Positions 8,002 to 15,955 of a DNA stretch of 34,306 bases are shown here, piece after piece. The notes below the pieces were generated by a model. That model did not search any database and was not told the DNA's origin. It saw only the letters and a list, made by a program, of their open reading frames with translations. Numbering within the stretch: the stretch's first letter is position 1; every line of letters starts with the position of its first letter. Source of the DNA: Acidimicrobiaceae bacterium (GTDB lineage: Bacteria > Actinomycetota > Acidimicrobiia > Acidimicrobiales > Aldehydirespiratoraceae); assembly GCA_009842325.1 (NCBI GenBank), contig VYFQ01000009.1:1-34306 (forward strand). Direction: 5' to 3'. A program made the translations under genes and the position numbers.

Positions 8002-9279
8002 TTAGGCCGCGGCCAGAGCTGCGGCGATCCACTCGTCGGCCAGAGCGCGGTTGTCCGCGAGCCACTGGGTGGCCAGGTCGGTCGGGTCTGCGCCCTCGCC
8101 CTGCTCCACGTTGGCCAGTGACACGTCGATCACCGACAGCTTCACCGCTTCGAACAGTGCCTCGGCGGCGGGGTTGGCCGCGAGGAACTCGTTGTTGGCG
8201 GTGATCAGGATGTCGGCCGCTATCCAGCCGATCGGGCACAGGCCGTCGGCGTTGTCAGCCGCCGCCGGACACTGGTCCGGACCGATGGCCGCGTAACCGC
8301 CGGAGCCGTCGCCGCGCTGGTCGTGTTCGGCGCCGCCCTCCTGGTTGGCCGGGTTGGAGTCGTCGAGGATCGCGCCGACACCCGCCCAGTAGACGTTGTC
8401 GCCCGGCCGCAGCTGGGTGATGTACGCCGACGGGGTCCAGGTGTAGGCCACCATCGGGACGCCCTCGTTGGCGCTGTCGACGGCCTGGGCGAACATCGCG
8501 TCATAACCGGCGATCGTCTGCTGGATGTTGTCCCAGCCTGAGAACGCGATCTGGTTGGTGATGATGTTGTCGCAGGTCCAGGACTCGGGGCAGCCGAAGA
8601 TGTCGGCGATGCCGTTGCCGGGTACGGGGTCGGTGGCATCGAACGCAGCCAACGCCTCGGCGTTGTCGTTGAGCTCGTCCAGCGTATAGACGCCGTACTC
8701 GTCGGCGAAGGACTTGGTGATCAGGAAGCCCTGCAGGCCGCCCGCGATCATCTCCTCGCCCACGATCGACACGTGGTCGCCTACCAGTGACCCGTCGGGC
8801 AGCTCGCCCGCCAGCCACGCCAAGTGACCCGGGTACCAGCTGTTGGGCCAGAAGTCCATGTCGCCCTGGGCCATGGCCACATAGCCGTTGTTGGGCCCGA
8901 GCTCCAGCTCGGCGGGGTCGGACACGTTGTAGCCCAGCTCCTCGAGCAGCTGCTTGTAGAGCTCGGCCTGGAAGTAGCCCGTGCTCCAGTTGGCCCGGCC
9001 GGCGATCACATCGACGCCCTCGCCGGGCAGCATCGGCTCAGCCATGGCCTCTTCTTCAGCCATCGGCTCTTCTTCAGCCATCGGCTCTTCTTCAGCCATC
9101 GGCTCTTCTTCAGCCATGGGCTCTTCCTCAGCCATCGGCTCTTCGGCGGCCGGCTCCTCGACAGCCGGAGCGGCCGGTTCGACCGTGGCATCGTCGTCAT
9201 CGTCGCCGCAGGATGCCGCGATCAGAGCGAAGGCTGCGAGCAAAGCGAGCATCATGCTCGCGCGCTTCTTCATTTTCAT
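8002..9279 (-). CDS. proX: Glycine betaine/proline-type ABC transporter substrate-binding lipoprotein
   Basis: The protein has 425 residues. It begins with a lipoprotein signal (MKMKKRASMM, a hydrophobic core, then IAASC24), followed by an Asp run and an acidic linker (about 25-85). The linker contains five tandem copies of PMAEEE. The rest is an OpuAC/ProX-type binding domain. Tryptophan- and aromatic-rich spots (RANWSTGYF, DFWPNSWYPGH, YTWTPSAY, IGWIAAD) are the kind that form the cation-pi cage for quaternary ammonium or sulfonium osmolytes. It is anchored outside the membrane and delivers substrate to ProW. The start is fixed by an excellent AGGAGG eight bases upstream. It follows proW by 142 bases, so it may have its own promoter or be expressed at a different level. 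Glycine betaine is the default ligand; DMSP or choline is possible given the neighbours. Confidence 0.9.
   Translation of the reverse strand: MKMKKRASMMLALLAAFALIAASCGDDDDDATVEPAAPAVEEPAAEEPMAEEEPMAEEEPMAEEEPMAEEEPMAEEEAMAEPMLPGEGVDVIAGRANWSTGYFQAELYKQLLEELGYNVSDPAELELGPNNGYVAMAQGDMDFWPNSWYPGHLAWLAGELPDGSLVGDHVSIVGEEMIAGGLQGFLITKSFADEYGVYTLDELNDNAEALAAFDATDPVPGNGIADIFGCPESWTCDNIITNQIAFSGWDNIQQTIAGYDAMFAQAVDSANEGVPMVAYTWTPSAYITQLRPGDNVYWAGVGAILDDSNPANQEGGAEHDQRGDGSGGYAAIGPDQCPAAADNADGLCPIGWIAADILITANNEFLAANPAAEALFEAVKLSVIDVSLANVEQGEGADPTDLATQWLADNRALADEWIAAALAAA
9046..9141 (-). repeat. 18-bp tandem repeat inside proX
   Basis: About five copies of an 18-base unit (GGCTCTTCTTCAGCCATC on the plus strand) encode the hexapeptide PMAEEE in the linker between the lipid anchor and the binding domain. 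Copies are nearly identical at the DNA level, which suggests recent slippage and probable length variation between strains. Confidence 0.9.
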
Positions 9280-9421
9280 AAGGTTTCCCTCCTAGGGTGG
9301 GGCTTGTTGGGCCGGGCCAAAGGTTAGGCGGCGACCGGCCAAGGATCAACACCCGGACCGGCAACACCGTCGCGGGTTTCAGCTACTGGCAAGGAGCGAC
9401 TCCGGTAACTGCGGTGGTTTG

Positions 9422-12073
9422 TCAGGCGCTGCCAGCCGTCTCGGGGATGTCGCCGTAGACCTTGTTGCGGTCGAACTCTCCGAGGGTTCCTCGCGACGTG
9501 GCGAAGATGGTCGCTCCGGCGGCCATCACGAACACGGACCCGACCCCCGTCACGAAGTTGGTGTCCGCGACCCGCACGATGCTCGCAACCCAGCCGAGGG
9601 CGACCATCGCTATGCCGAGTCCGAGACCGGCCACAAGGGCGCTCCAGCGGTAGCGGAGACCCTCGTCGATCCCGAATACTCCGATGGCCGGGAACACCAG
9701 AGCCAGAGCCCCGATGCCGGCGACAAGGGTCCAGATCCCCATCCCCGCGCCGGATCCTTCGAAGCCGTCGTGGATTACGTCACCGGTGCGCTTGGCCTCG
9801 GCGATCTTCGCCGCGATGTCGGCCGCTCTCACACCGGCGAGCGCGAGCGCATCGTTCTCCACGCGCCTCATCTCCTGGTAGAGATCGACATCGCCGGCGG
9901 CCTCGGCCGCGTCAGCCGCTGCGGATGCTTCGACGGCTTCCCTCTGGGCGGCGGCTCCCTCCTCGGCGATCTGGTCCAGCTCGGCCCGCAATTCCGGGCT
10001 GATCACCGACTCGGTGCGGGTGTCGAAGCTCCATCCCGCGTAGCCGCCCATCACCAGCAGCAGCACGGCGAAGACCGCTCCGATCAGCCTGCCCCAGCCG
10101 ATGTTGGCCGACAGGGGCCGGCGGGCTGTCATGGGTGCCCGCCACAGCCACGCGATCGCGCCGACCGTCGCCAGCAGGCCGCCGATCACCGCGACCCAGA
10201 CGCCGAAACCGGTTGAATGGACGAGCACGTTGTCGGGCGGGTTGGCCAGCAGGAAGACGAACGAAGCCACGAGGCTGGCGATGGAGAACACGGCCGCCCC
10301 GTGCGCTGAGAACCACCCTGAGCCTTCCCCGGGCCGCCACAACGTGGCCAACGCCGACCAGAGCACGACGGCGGCCGCCAAGGCGATGAAGATGCCGTGC
10401 CACGACCCCCCGGAGGCGGCCACGCCGTTGTAGCTGTTGGAGATCCACTCGATGTCGCGGGTGCAGGTCAACTCCCCGACCTCCGCGCCCGACAGGGGAT
10501 CGAGCGCGGCAGTCTCGACCCATTGGCCGGGGCAATTCTCGGTCCGCAGATCGACGTCGGTGGCCCGGGCATAGGCCGAGACCAGACCGGCGTCTGTAGT
10601 CCACGGCAACAGCAGCGAAACGAGCATTATCAGCGCCCCGACGCCGGTGACGATGACGGAAGCCCGCTCCCGGCCGGAGGCTGGCACGAACGACTCCTCG
10701 GGCGTCTCCGGCTCCTCTGCCAGCTTGGAGACCTTCTCGTCGGCCGCGGCCTGGGCCTCTTCCAGCAGCCTCTCGGGAGTCCGGCGGTTGGCCCAAGCCT
10801 TGGCGATGCGGGAGAAGAGGTTGCTCGAGTCGGCGTCGGTCTGGCTCAGTCTGTCAAGCACCACCGCGACCAGGAAGAAGGCCAGTCCGGCCGACCCGGC
10901 CAGGGCGACGTCGAGGTTGGCGATGGCTTGGAACAGCAGCCGTCCCAAACCACCTGCGCCCATGATCGCCGCCACGCCCAGCATGGAGATGGCGAGCAGC
11001 AGGGTCTGGTTGAGCCCGGTCATGATCGCGGGCCGGGCCAGTGGAATCTGCACGTCCAGGAGCACTCGCCACTCGGGCGCGCCGTATGCCCGGGAGGCCT
11101 CCACCACATCCTCGGGTACCTGGCGGATTCCGAGGTTCGTGAGACGTATCAGCGGCGGCAGCGCGAACGTCATCGTGACCATGGTGGCCGAGACGAACCC
11201 CACCCCGAAGAAGAAGATGAACGGCAACATGTACACGAACGAATGGATCACCTGCATGGCGTCCATCACCGGCCTGACGACCTTCCAGGCACCATCCACT
11301 CGGCCGCACAGCACCCCTACCGGGATGCCCACGATCACACAGAGCAGCACAGCCACGCCGATGAAGCCGATGGTGAGGGCCGTCTCCCTCCAGAAGTCCT
11401 CGCCCAGGAGGGCGCAGATCGTCAGTCCGATGAAGGACAGTGCGCCGACCTGGAAGCCGCGAACCGCCCAGCCCAGAGCGAACACGGCGATGCACACGGT
11501 CAACCACGACATGCCCAGCAGCCAGTCGTCAACGATCAACCTCAGCAGTGTCGCGAAGGGCCACTCGATGACTTCGAGGGTCTTCTTGAGATTGTTGTCC
11601 ACCCAGAAGACCGTCTGTTCGACCCAGTCTCCGACGGTGATGTTCCATAGATCCAGGACAGTGTTCTGGCGTATCTGCGAAACAATGCCTGAACTGCACT
11701 CCACCAGCTCGCCTTCGCTGTCGACGACGGCGTTCTTGCATTCGAACGTCTCACCGCGCTCGGTGAAGGTGGTGAAGCCCGACGCAATGCGCTCCTTGGG
11801 GAGCGTGCGGTACCACCAGATCGCCAGTCCCGCGACGAGGCCGCCCGCGGCCATCCCGTAGCGGCGGCCCCTGATCCCGCCGAAGATCAGCATCAGGGGC
11901 ACCACGATGAAGGCGATCAACACCAGCCACTCGATGCCAATCTTGATCCAGTCGACGACAACATCGCCCGCCTCCGGGCTGGTGACGGTGTCTATGAAGC
12001 GGTCGAGGAAGTGGCCCCGGTACTCATCGCCGTTGGCTTGGGCGAACACCCCGGCTGCGCCTAGCCCGCTCAC
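9422..12073 (-). CDS. proW: Glycine betaine/proline-type ABC transporter permease with long C-terminal extension
   Basis: The protein has 883 residues; ordinary ProW/OpuAB proteins have about 280-400. An N-terminal part with membrane segments and a Cys-containing loop (about 1-225) is followed by the BPD_transp_1 permease domain (about 230-410). The EAA loop is VVEASRAYGAPEWRVLLDVQ with IPLARPAI after it, and AAIMGAGGLG closes the domain. About 470 further residues follow. They comprise a charged linker, several membrane segments, a loop with two cysteines (NCPGQW, LTCTRD), an Ala/Glu-rich probable coiled coil (DQIAEEGAAAQREAVEAS) and three or four more membrane segments. I recognise no domain in this extension. 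The start is GTG 12073, overlapping the proV stop by four bases (GTGA), so translation is probably coupled; the longer open frame inside proV is a shadow. Confidence 0.87.
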   Translation of the reverse strand: MSGLGAAGVFAQANGDEYRGHFLDRFIDTVTSPEAGDVVVDWIKIGIEWLVLIAFIVVPLMLIFGGIRGRRYGMAAGGLVAGLAIWWYRTLPKERIASGFTTFTERGETFECKNAVVDSEGELVECSSGIVSQIRQNTVLDLWNITVGDWVEQTVFWVDNNLKKTLEVIEWPFATLLRLIVDDWLLGMSWLTVCIAVFALGWAVRGFQVGALSFIGLTICALLGEDFWRETALTIGFIGVAVLLCVIVGIPVGVLCGRVDGAWKVVRPVMDAMQVIHSFVYMLPFIFFFGVGFVSATMVTMTFALPPLIRLTNLGIRQVPEDVVEASRAYGAPEWRVLLDVQIPLARPAIMTGLNQTLLLAISMLGVAAIMGAGGLGRLLFQAIANLDVALAGSAGLAFFLVAVVLDRLSQTDADSSNLFSRIAKAWANRRTPERLLEEAQAAADEKVSKLAEEPETPEESFVPASGRERASVIVTGVGALIMLVSLLLPWTTDAGLVSAYARATDVDLRTENCPGQWVETAALDPLSGAEVGELTCTRDIEWISNSYNGVAASGGSWHGIFIALAAAVVLWSALATLWRPGEGSGWFSAHGAAVFSIASLVASFVFLLANPPDNVLVHSTGFGVWVAVIGGLLATVGAIAWLWRAPMTARRPLSANIGWGRLIGAVFAVLLLVMGGYAGWSFDTRTESVISPELRAELDQIAEEGAAAQREAVEASAAADAAEAAGDVDLYQEMRRVENDALALAGVRAADIAAKIAEAKRTGDVIHDGFEGSGAGMGIWTLVAGIGALALVFPAIGVFGIDEGLRYRWSALVAGLGLGIAMVALGWVASIVRVADTNFVTGVGSVFVMAAGATIFATSRGTLGEFDRNKVYGDIPETAGSA

Positions 12074-13296
12074 ATGAACACCTCCCGCTCGAAGCCGTCT
12101 ATGAGCTGCTCGACACGGCCCATCTCCTCCATGATGAGACGGGGGTCGAGGTTGCCGACCAGCTTGCCGTCGTCGTCCACCACCGCGATCGACAGCCCCC
12201 GGCCCGCCGCGGCGTACATCTCGTTGAGCGTGGCATCGGGGCTGCACTTGTCGAAGTCATTGCGCAGCGCGGCCTTCAGGTCGTCGGATCCCATCGACCG
12301 GACCCGCAGGCCGTCGGCGGCCGTCAGCAGGGCGACGGGCCTGCCCTCGTCGTCACAGCAGAAGCGTCCCGTGACATCGTCGCACAGGGTCATCGCCTGC
12401 GACAGCGAGATGTCGGTGGGAACCGGCTTCGGCTCGGTCATCACCTCGAGGACCTTGATCACGCGGCCCTGGTCGACGTCCTGGACGAACTCGGCCACAT
12501 AGCCGGTGGCCGGTTCGGTGAGGATCTCCTCGGGCGTGCCGATCTGCACCACCGCGCCGTCCTTCATTATGCAGACCCGGTCGCCGATGCGCAGGGCCTC
12601 GTTGAGGTCGTGGGTGATGAACAGGATCGTCTTCTTGACCCGGCTCTGGATCTCCATCATCTCGTCCTGCATCTGGCGGCGGATGAGGGGATCGAGGGCC
12701 GAGAACGCCTCGTCCATCAACAGGATGTCGGGGTCCGACGCCAGCGCCCGGGCCAGGCCGACCCGCTGCTGCATGCCGCCGGAGAGCTGGGCCGGCCTGT
12801 GCTCGGCGAACGGGGCCAGGCCCACGAGCGACAGGGCGTGCAGGGCGGCCCGGTTGCGCTCGTCGCGGTCCACCTTCTGCACTTTCAGGCCGTAGCCGAC
12901 GTTGTCGATCACGTTGCGGTGGGGGAACAGCGCGAAGTGCTGGAACACCATCCCCATCTTCTCGCGGCGGAAGGCCTGGAGCTGGGTGCCTTCGAGCTGC
13001 TGCACGTCCACGCCGTCGACCAATACCTCGCCGGCGGTGATGTCGTAGAGCTTGTTGACCATGCGGATGGCGGTGGACTTGCCCGACCCCGACAGGCCCA
13101 TGACGACAAAGAGCTCGCCCCGGCTGACCTTGAAGTTGACGTCGGTCATGCCGACGACGTGGCCGGTCAGGCGCTGGACTTCCTTCTTGGGAATGCCTGA
13201 TCGGGCCAGTTCGAGAGCGCGTCCCCGCGGCTGCGGTCCGAAAATCTTGTACACGTCGTTGAACTCGACGATGGTCTCGCCGTTTGCGTCGCCCAT
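12070..13296 (-). CDS. proV: Glycine betaine/proline-type ABC transporter ATP-binding protein
   Basis: The protein has 408 residues. The ATPase domain shows Walker A GLSGSGKST (67-75), the Q-loop VFQHFALFPH, signature LSGGMQQR (171-178), Walker B ILLMDE (191-196) and the H-loop THD. The insertion before Walker A (RALELARSGIPKKEVQRLTG) is typical of ProV/OpuAA. The C-terminal 120 residues fit a tandem CBS module, which in OpuA senses ionic strength; GGRGLSIAVVDDDGKLVGN-like sequence is the second CBS. It energises uptake through ProW. GAGGGAAGG lies just before ATG 13296. It is the first gene of proV-proW-proX, and its stop overlaps the proW start. Confidence in family is high; substrate choice among betaine, proline and DMSP is open. 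Confidence 0.93.
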   Translation of the reverse strand: MGDANGETIVEFNDVYKIFGPQPRGRALELARSGIPKKEVQRLTGHVVGMTDVNFKVSRGELFVVMGLSGSGKSTAIRMVNKLYDITAGEVLVDGVDVQQLEGTQLQAFRREKMGMVFQHFALFPHRNVIDNVGYGLKVQKVDRDERNRAALHALSLVGLAPFAEHRPAQLSGGMQQRVGLARALASDPDILLMDEAFSALDPLIRRQMQDEMMEIQSRVKKTILFITHDLNEALRIGDRVCIMKDGAVVQIGTPEEILTEPATGYVAEFVQDVDQGRVIKVLEVMTEPKPVPTDISLSQAMTLCDDVTGRFCCDDEGRPVALLTAADGLRVRSMGSDDLKAALRNDFDKCSPDATLNEMYAAAGRGLSIAVVDDDGKLVGNLDPRLIMEEMGRVEQLIDGFEREVFM

Positions 13297-13349
13297 GCCT
13301 TCCCTCGTTTGGTTGCCGCGCAGTACCGGTTGGCTACCCTAGTCGCTTC

Positions 13350-14018
13350 ATGTCCGACGCTCCAGACAGCGCCCAGTCCGCGACTAAGCGCAAAGCAACG
13401 GGCAAGTCCCAGCCCCGCGAGTCCCGACATCAGGCCACAACAGCTGGAACGCTCGCTCCCGTGCTCGACGACGAGACCGCCGCCGCCCTGACCCTCTACA
13501 ACACCTACCTCGTGGCCGATCGCGAGCAGCAGGCCCACGAGCGGGCCCTGAAGAAGGCTGAGAAGGCGAAGGACGACGCGGCCGCGGCCGTGCGCAAGCT
13601 GAACGACCGCAAGGCGCCTGCCGCCAAGACGGCCGAGGCCGAAACCAAGTACCGCGAGGCGGTCGAGGCGCTCCAGCGTCTGCGAGGCGGCGACACCCCG
13701 GCCCCAGACGCCGAGAGCGAAAACACCGAGGAAGAGACCGAGGACGACGCGACGAAGAGCGGCGTTGAAGACGCTGACGACGCCGACGACGACGAAGACA
13801 CCGCCAGCGAAGACACTCCCCCCGAAGACACCGCCAGCGAGAACACCGAAGAGGCCGGCGAGCAAGCCGAAGACACCGCCAGCGAGAACACCGAAGAGGC
13901 CGGCGAGCAAGCCGAAGACACCGCCAGCGAGAACACCGACGAAGCGTCAGTGGGGGTGGAGGCCTCCGTCGGCGACGAGGACCTGGCCGGTGATGAACCG
14001 GCCGGCGTCGCTGGCTAA
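13350..14018 (+). CDS. Acidic repeat-containing protein of unknown function
   Basis: The protein has 222 residues and no recognised domain. The N-terminal 50 residues are basic and Ser/Thr/Gln-rich. Residues about 55-115 look like an alpha-helical coiled coil rich in Ala, Lys and Glu (REQQAHERALKKAEKAKDDA). The remainder is strongly acidic (Glu/Asp/Thr/Ser) with a 15-residue tandem repeat (EDTASENTEEAGEQA). No signal peptide or membrane segment is seen, so it is probably cytoplasmic. ATG 13350 is used because the upstream extension lies in the proV promoter region and reads like non-coding sequence. The gene is divergent from proV (53 bases apart). Its last 72 bases overlap the end of the SDR gene on the other strand. 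Protein-like composition and in-frame repeats support coding, but function is unknown. Confidence 0.62.
   Translation: MSDAPDSAQSATKRKATGKSQPRESRHQATTAGTLAPVLDDETAAALTLYNTYLVADREQQAHERALKKAEKAKDDAAAAVRKLNDRKAPAAKTAEAETKYREAVEALQRLRGGDTPAPDAESENTEEETEDDATKSGVEDADDADDDEDTASEDTPPEDTASENTEEAGEQAEDTASENTEEAGEQAEDTASENTDEASVGVEASVGDEDLAGDEPAGVAG
13827..13938 (+). repeat. 45-bp tandem repeat in the acidic protein gene
   Basis: Two identical 45-base units (13827-13871 and 13872-13916) are followed by a partial third. The unit length is a multiple of three, so copy-number change would alter the acidic tail without breaking the frame. Confidence 0.9.
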
Positions 14019-14717
14019 CAGCAGCGCCGGACCCACCATCTCGTCGGGATGGGCCAGGCGGCCCAGCAGAGTCCCCGCGCCCATCGACCGGGCCGCCTCG
14101 GGTCCCTGGTTGCGCACCATGTCGGTGTCCACCGGCCCCGGCGCTAAGGCGTTCACCCTGATGCCCCGCGGAGCCAGTTCACCGGCAGCAGCCCTGGTGT
14201 AGGACAGCAGTGCCGCCTTCATGGCGCCGTAGATCGAGAAGCCCCGCGAGAACATGAAGGCGCCGACGCTGATCACGTTGACCACCGAGGCGTGCGGACT
14301 GGCCTCCAACTGAGGCAGGCAGGCCTGGACCAGCAGCGCCGGACCCTGAAGGTTCACCTCGAAGGACTTCTGCCAGGCGGCCGCGGTCTGGGCCCCGATC
14401 GGCTGAGCCAGAGCGTTGGCCGCATTGTTGAACACAATGTCCACACCGCCGTAGCGCTCAACCGCAGCGGCCGCGAGCGCCTCGACCGCGTCGAGGTCGC
14501 CCATGTGGGTCGGAACCCCAAGCGCCTCAAACCCAGAATCGACCAAGTGGGCCTCCGTGGCTGTGCAGGCCTCGGCCGAACGCGAAGCCACCACCACCCG
14601 AGCGCCGGCGCAAGCCATCCCCTCAGCGATCGACCGCCCGATCCCCCGCGTACCGCCGGTCACGATGGCAGTGCGACCCGTCAGGTCGAACAGACTCCGA
14701 TAGCCCTCAGGATCCAT
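13947..14717 (-). CDS. SDR-family NAD(P)-dependent oxidoreductase
   Basis: The protein has 256 residues, the classical SDR length. It has the cofactor loop TGGTRGIG (20-27), NNAAN (97-101), active-site S150, Y163 and K167 (SIYGAMK), the PG motif APGPVDTDM, and the usual C-terminal end GQVLVADGG. These features place it with FabG-like classical SDRs that reduce or oxidise carbonyl/hydroxyl groups using NAD(P)(H). The substrate is not evident. Its 3' end overlaps the convergent acidic-protein gene by 72 bases; since the SDR ends where the family ends, the SDR boundary is secure. The start ATG 14717 has no strong ribosome-binding site. Confidence 0.9.
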   Translation of the reverse strand: MDPEGYRSLFDLTGRTAIVTGGTRGIGRSIAEGMACAGARVVVASRSAEACTATEAHLVDSGFEALGVPTHMGDLDAVEALAAAAVERYGGVDIVFNNAANALAQPIGAQTAAAWQKSFEVNLQGPALLVQACLPQLEASPHASVVNVISVGAFMFSRGFSIYGAMKAALLSYTRAAAGELAPRGIRVNALAPGPVDTDMVRNQGPEAARSMGAGTLLGRLAHPDEMVGPALLLASDAGRFITGQVLVADGGLHPH

Positions 14718-14779
14718 GCGGGGCCAGCGTAGACAGGTAGGGGTGCAATGGGCGCGGCGGCAAGGCCGGGGGGTGGCGG

Positions 14780-14831
14780 CGAGTCAGATGACCGGCGAAT
14801 AGGGCGAAGCCCGTGTCGGTCATCTGACTCG
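14780..14831. repeat. 15-bp perfect inverted repeat with nested stem
   Basis: CGAGTCAGATGACCG (14780-14794) is the exact reverse complement of 14817-14831. Between the arms, GGGC-GAA-GCCC (14802-14812) can form a smaller stem. The element lies in the 197-base gap between the divergent-side SDR start and the end of the PTS operon. It could be the terminator of the PTS operon or a dispersed intergenic repeat; there is no U-tract. Confidence 0.6.
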
Positions 14832-14914
14832 ACGACAGGACCCGCCGGCCGGAGGACGGTAACGCCTAGGCCGGCGGCCGGCCGGCGGACGCCCGAGTAG
14901 CGCCTCGACCGAGT

Positions 14915-15217
14915 TCAGACATTCTTGCGGGGCGAGTCTGCGTTCTTCAGGACGCGGCCGTTGGCATCGAGGATCCCGACTTTGGATCCGATTGAGAGCG
15001 GATTGGCGCCAAAGAGGTCTTCGCGGTTGATCGCCACCCACCGATAGCCGTCGATCTTCTTGGCCCTCTTGAAGGCGCCCTTGAGATCGCCGACCTCGGC
15101 CGCCACGACAATGAAGCCCCGCTCGGAAACGAGGTCTGCGGTACCGGAGGTGTCCGGTGACGCGCCGACAGCCGCGGCGACCGCCGCCGACAGACCGTCA
15201 TGATCGAGACGGGCCAT
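14915..15217 (-). CDS. Small unknown protein, last gene of the PTS operon
   Basis: The protein has 100 residues and I do not recognise the family. It appears to be a single small alpha/beta domain: a helical N-terminus with alternating Ala/Val, a hydrophobic strand (GFIVVAAEV), a basic helix (KGAFKRAKKIDG), a strand (YRWVAINRED) and a C-terminal strand pair ending VLKNADSPRKNV. There is no signal peptide or membrane segment. The ATG at 15217 follows the HPr stop by one base (TGACATG), so the gene is almost certainly co-translated with HPr. This position makes an accessory role in the PTS or its sugar pathway likely, but that is inference only. Confidence 0.7.
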   Translation of the reverse strand: MARLDHDGLSAAVAAAVGASPDTSGTADLVSERGFIVVAAEVGDLKGAFKRAKKIDGYRWVAINREDLFGANPLSIGSKVGILDANGRVLKNADSPRKNV

Positions 15218-15218
15218 G

Positions 15219-15473
15219 TCAGCCGTCCTCGGTGAGAACTGCCACGACCGCGTTCATGGCTTCCTCGGCGTCCGGCCCGTCGGAGGTGATGCGAGCCGTG
15301 TTGCCGGGACTGGCGCCCAGGGCGAGCAGGCTCATGATGCTGGCCGCGCTGGCCGCCTTGTCGCCCACCTCGATCTGAACACCCGCGTCGAATCGCGCGA
15401 TCCGCTCTACCAACTCAGCAGCCGGTCGGGCGTGAAGACCATGGCTGTTGGTGATGACAACCTCCAGATACAC
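15219..15473 (-). CDS. ptsH: Phosphocarrier protein HPr
   Basis: The protein has 84 residues. The active-site motif is HGLH14ARPAAELV, with H14 accepting phosphate from Enzyme I. The second signature ASAASIMSLLALG contains S45 at the place of the regulatory Ser46 of Firmicutes HPr. No HPr kinase is seen in the window, so regulation by Ser phosphorylation is not implied. I chose GTG 15473, four bases after GGAGGG, over TTG 15485, because it puts the active histidine at its family position. HPr passes phosphate from EI to the EIIA encoded just upstream. Confidence 0.93.
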   Translation of the reverse strand: MYLEVVITNSHGLHARPAAELVERIARFDAGVQIEVGDKAASAASIMSLLALGASPGNTARITSDGPDAEEAMNAVVAVLTEDG

Positions 15474-15490
15474 GAGTCCCTCCAATCGGC

Positions 15491-15955
15491 TCAGTCGTCG
15501 GATGGCGGAGCAGTCAGCCGATCATGGACGAACGAGACATCGTCCGACTGTGCAAGCCTCTCGCAGAGTTCCTCGTCCTGAAGTACTTCAGCGAGCCTCG
15601 ACAGCACACGCACGTGATCGTCGCCGGCCGCGGCCAGCCCCACCACCAGGCGGGCCGTTCCCGGTCCCCAGTCGACGCCGTCGGGGTACTGGGCCACCAC
15701 TATCCCGGTCGAGCGTATGTAGCCCTTGCTCTCCAGCACTCCATGGGGAAGAGCGACGCCGTTGCCCAGATAGGTCGAGACGACTTCCTCACGCTGCTTC
15801 ATGCCGTCGACGTACTCGGGGGACACCGAGCCTCGGGCGACCAGCAGGCCGCCGGAGAACTCAATGGCCTCGTCCCTGGATTCGGCCCGACACCCGAGCA
15901 CGATGTCGTCCGGCGTCAGAACCCTTCCGAGGCCGTCGTCGGTAACGGCATTCAC
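15491..15955 (-). CDS. PTS EIIA component, mannitol/fructose type
   Basis: The 154-residue EIIA type-2 domain has its phospho-accepting histidine in NGVALPH71G. The pattern is typical of MtlF/CmtB and the EIIA part of MtlA: an N-terminal leader with LTPDDIVLG, a helix with YVDGMKQREEVVSTYLGNG before the histidine, and later GDDHVRVLSRLAEVLQD. It takes phosphate from HPr and gives it to the EIIB cysteine. The start is GTG 15955, overlapping the EIIB stop by four bases (GTGA). Mannitol-type is preferred over fructose-type because the adjacent EIIC is MtlA-like. Confidence 0.92.
   Translation of the reverse strand: MNAVTDDGLGRVLTPDDIVLGCRAESRDEAIEFSGGLLVARGSVSPEYVDGMKQREEVVSTYLGNGVALPHGVLESKGYIRSTGIVVAQYPDGVDWGPGTARLVVGLAAAGDDHVRVLSRLAEVLQDEELCERLAQSDDVSFVHDRLTAPPSDD

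Noticed and set aside
10397..11650. 417-codon open frame antisense to proW
   Set aside because: It is His/Gln/Gly-rich with no motif; proW on the other strand has clear membrane segments and the EAA loop.
13827..13938. CRISPR-like repeats
   Set aside because: Units are head-to-tail without spacers and stay in frame within a protein gene.
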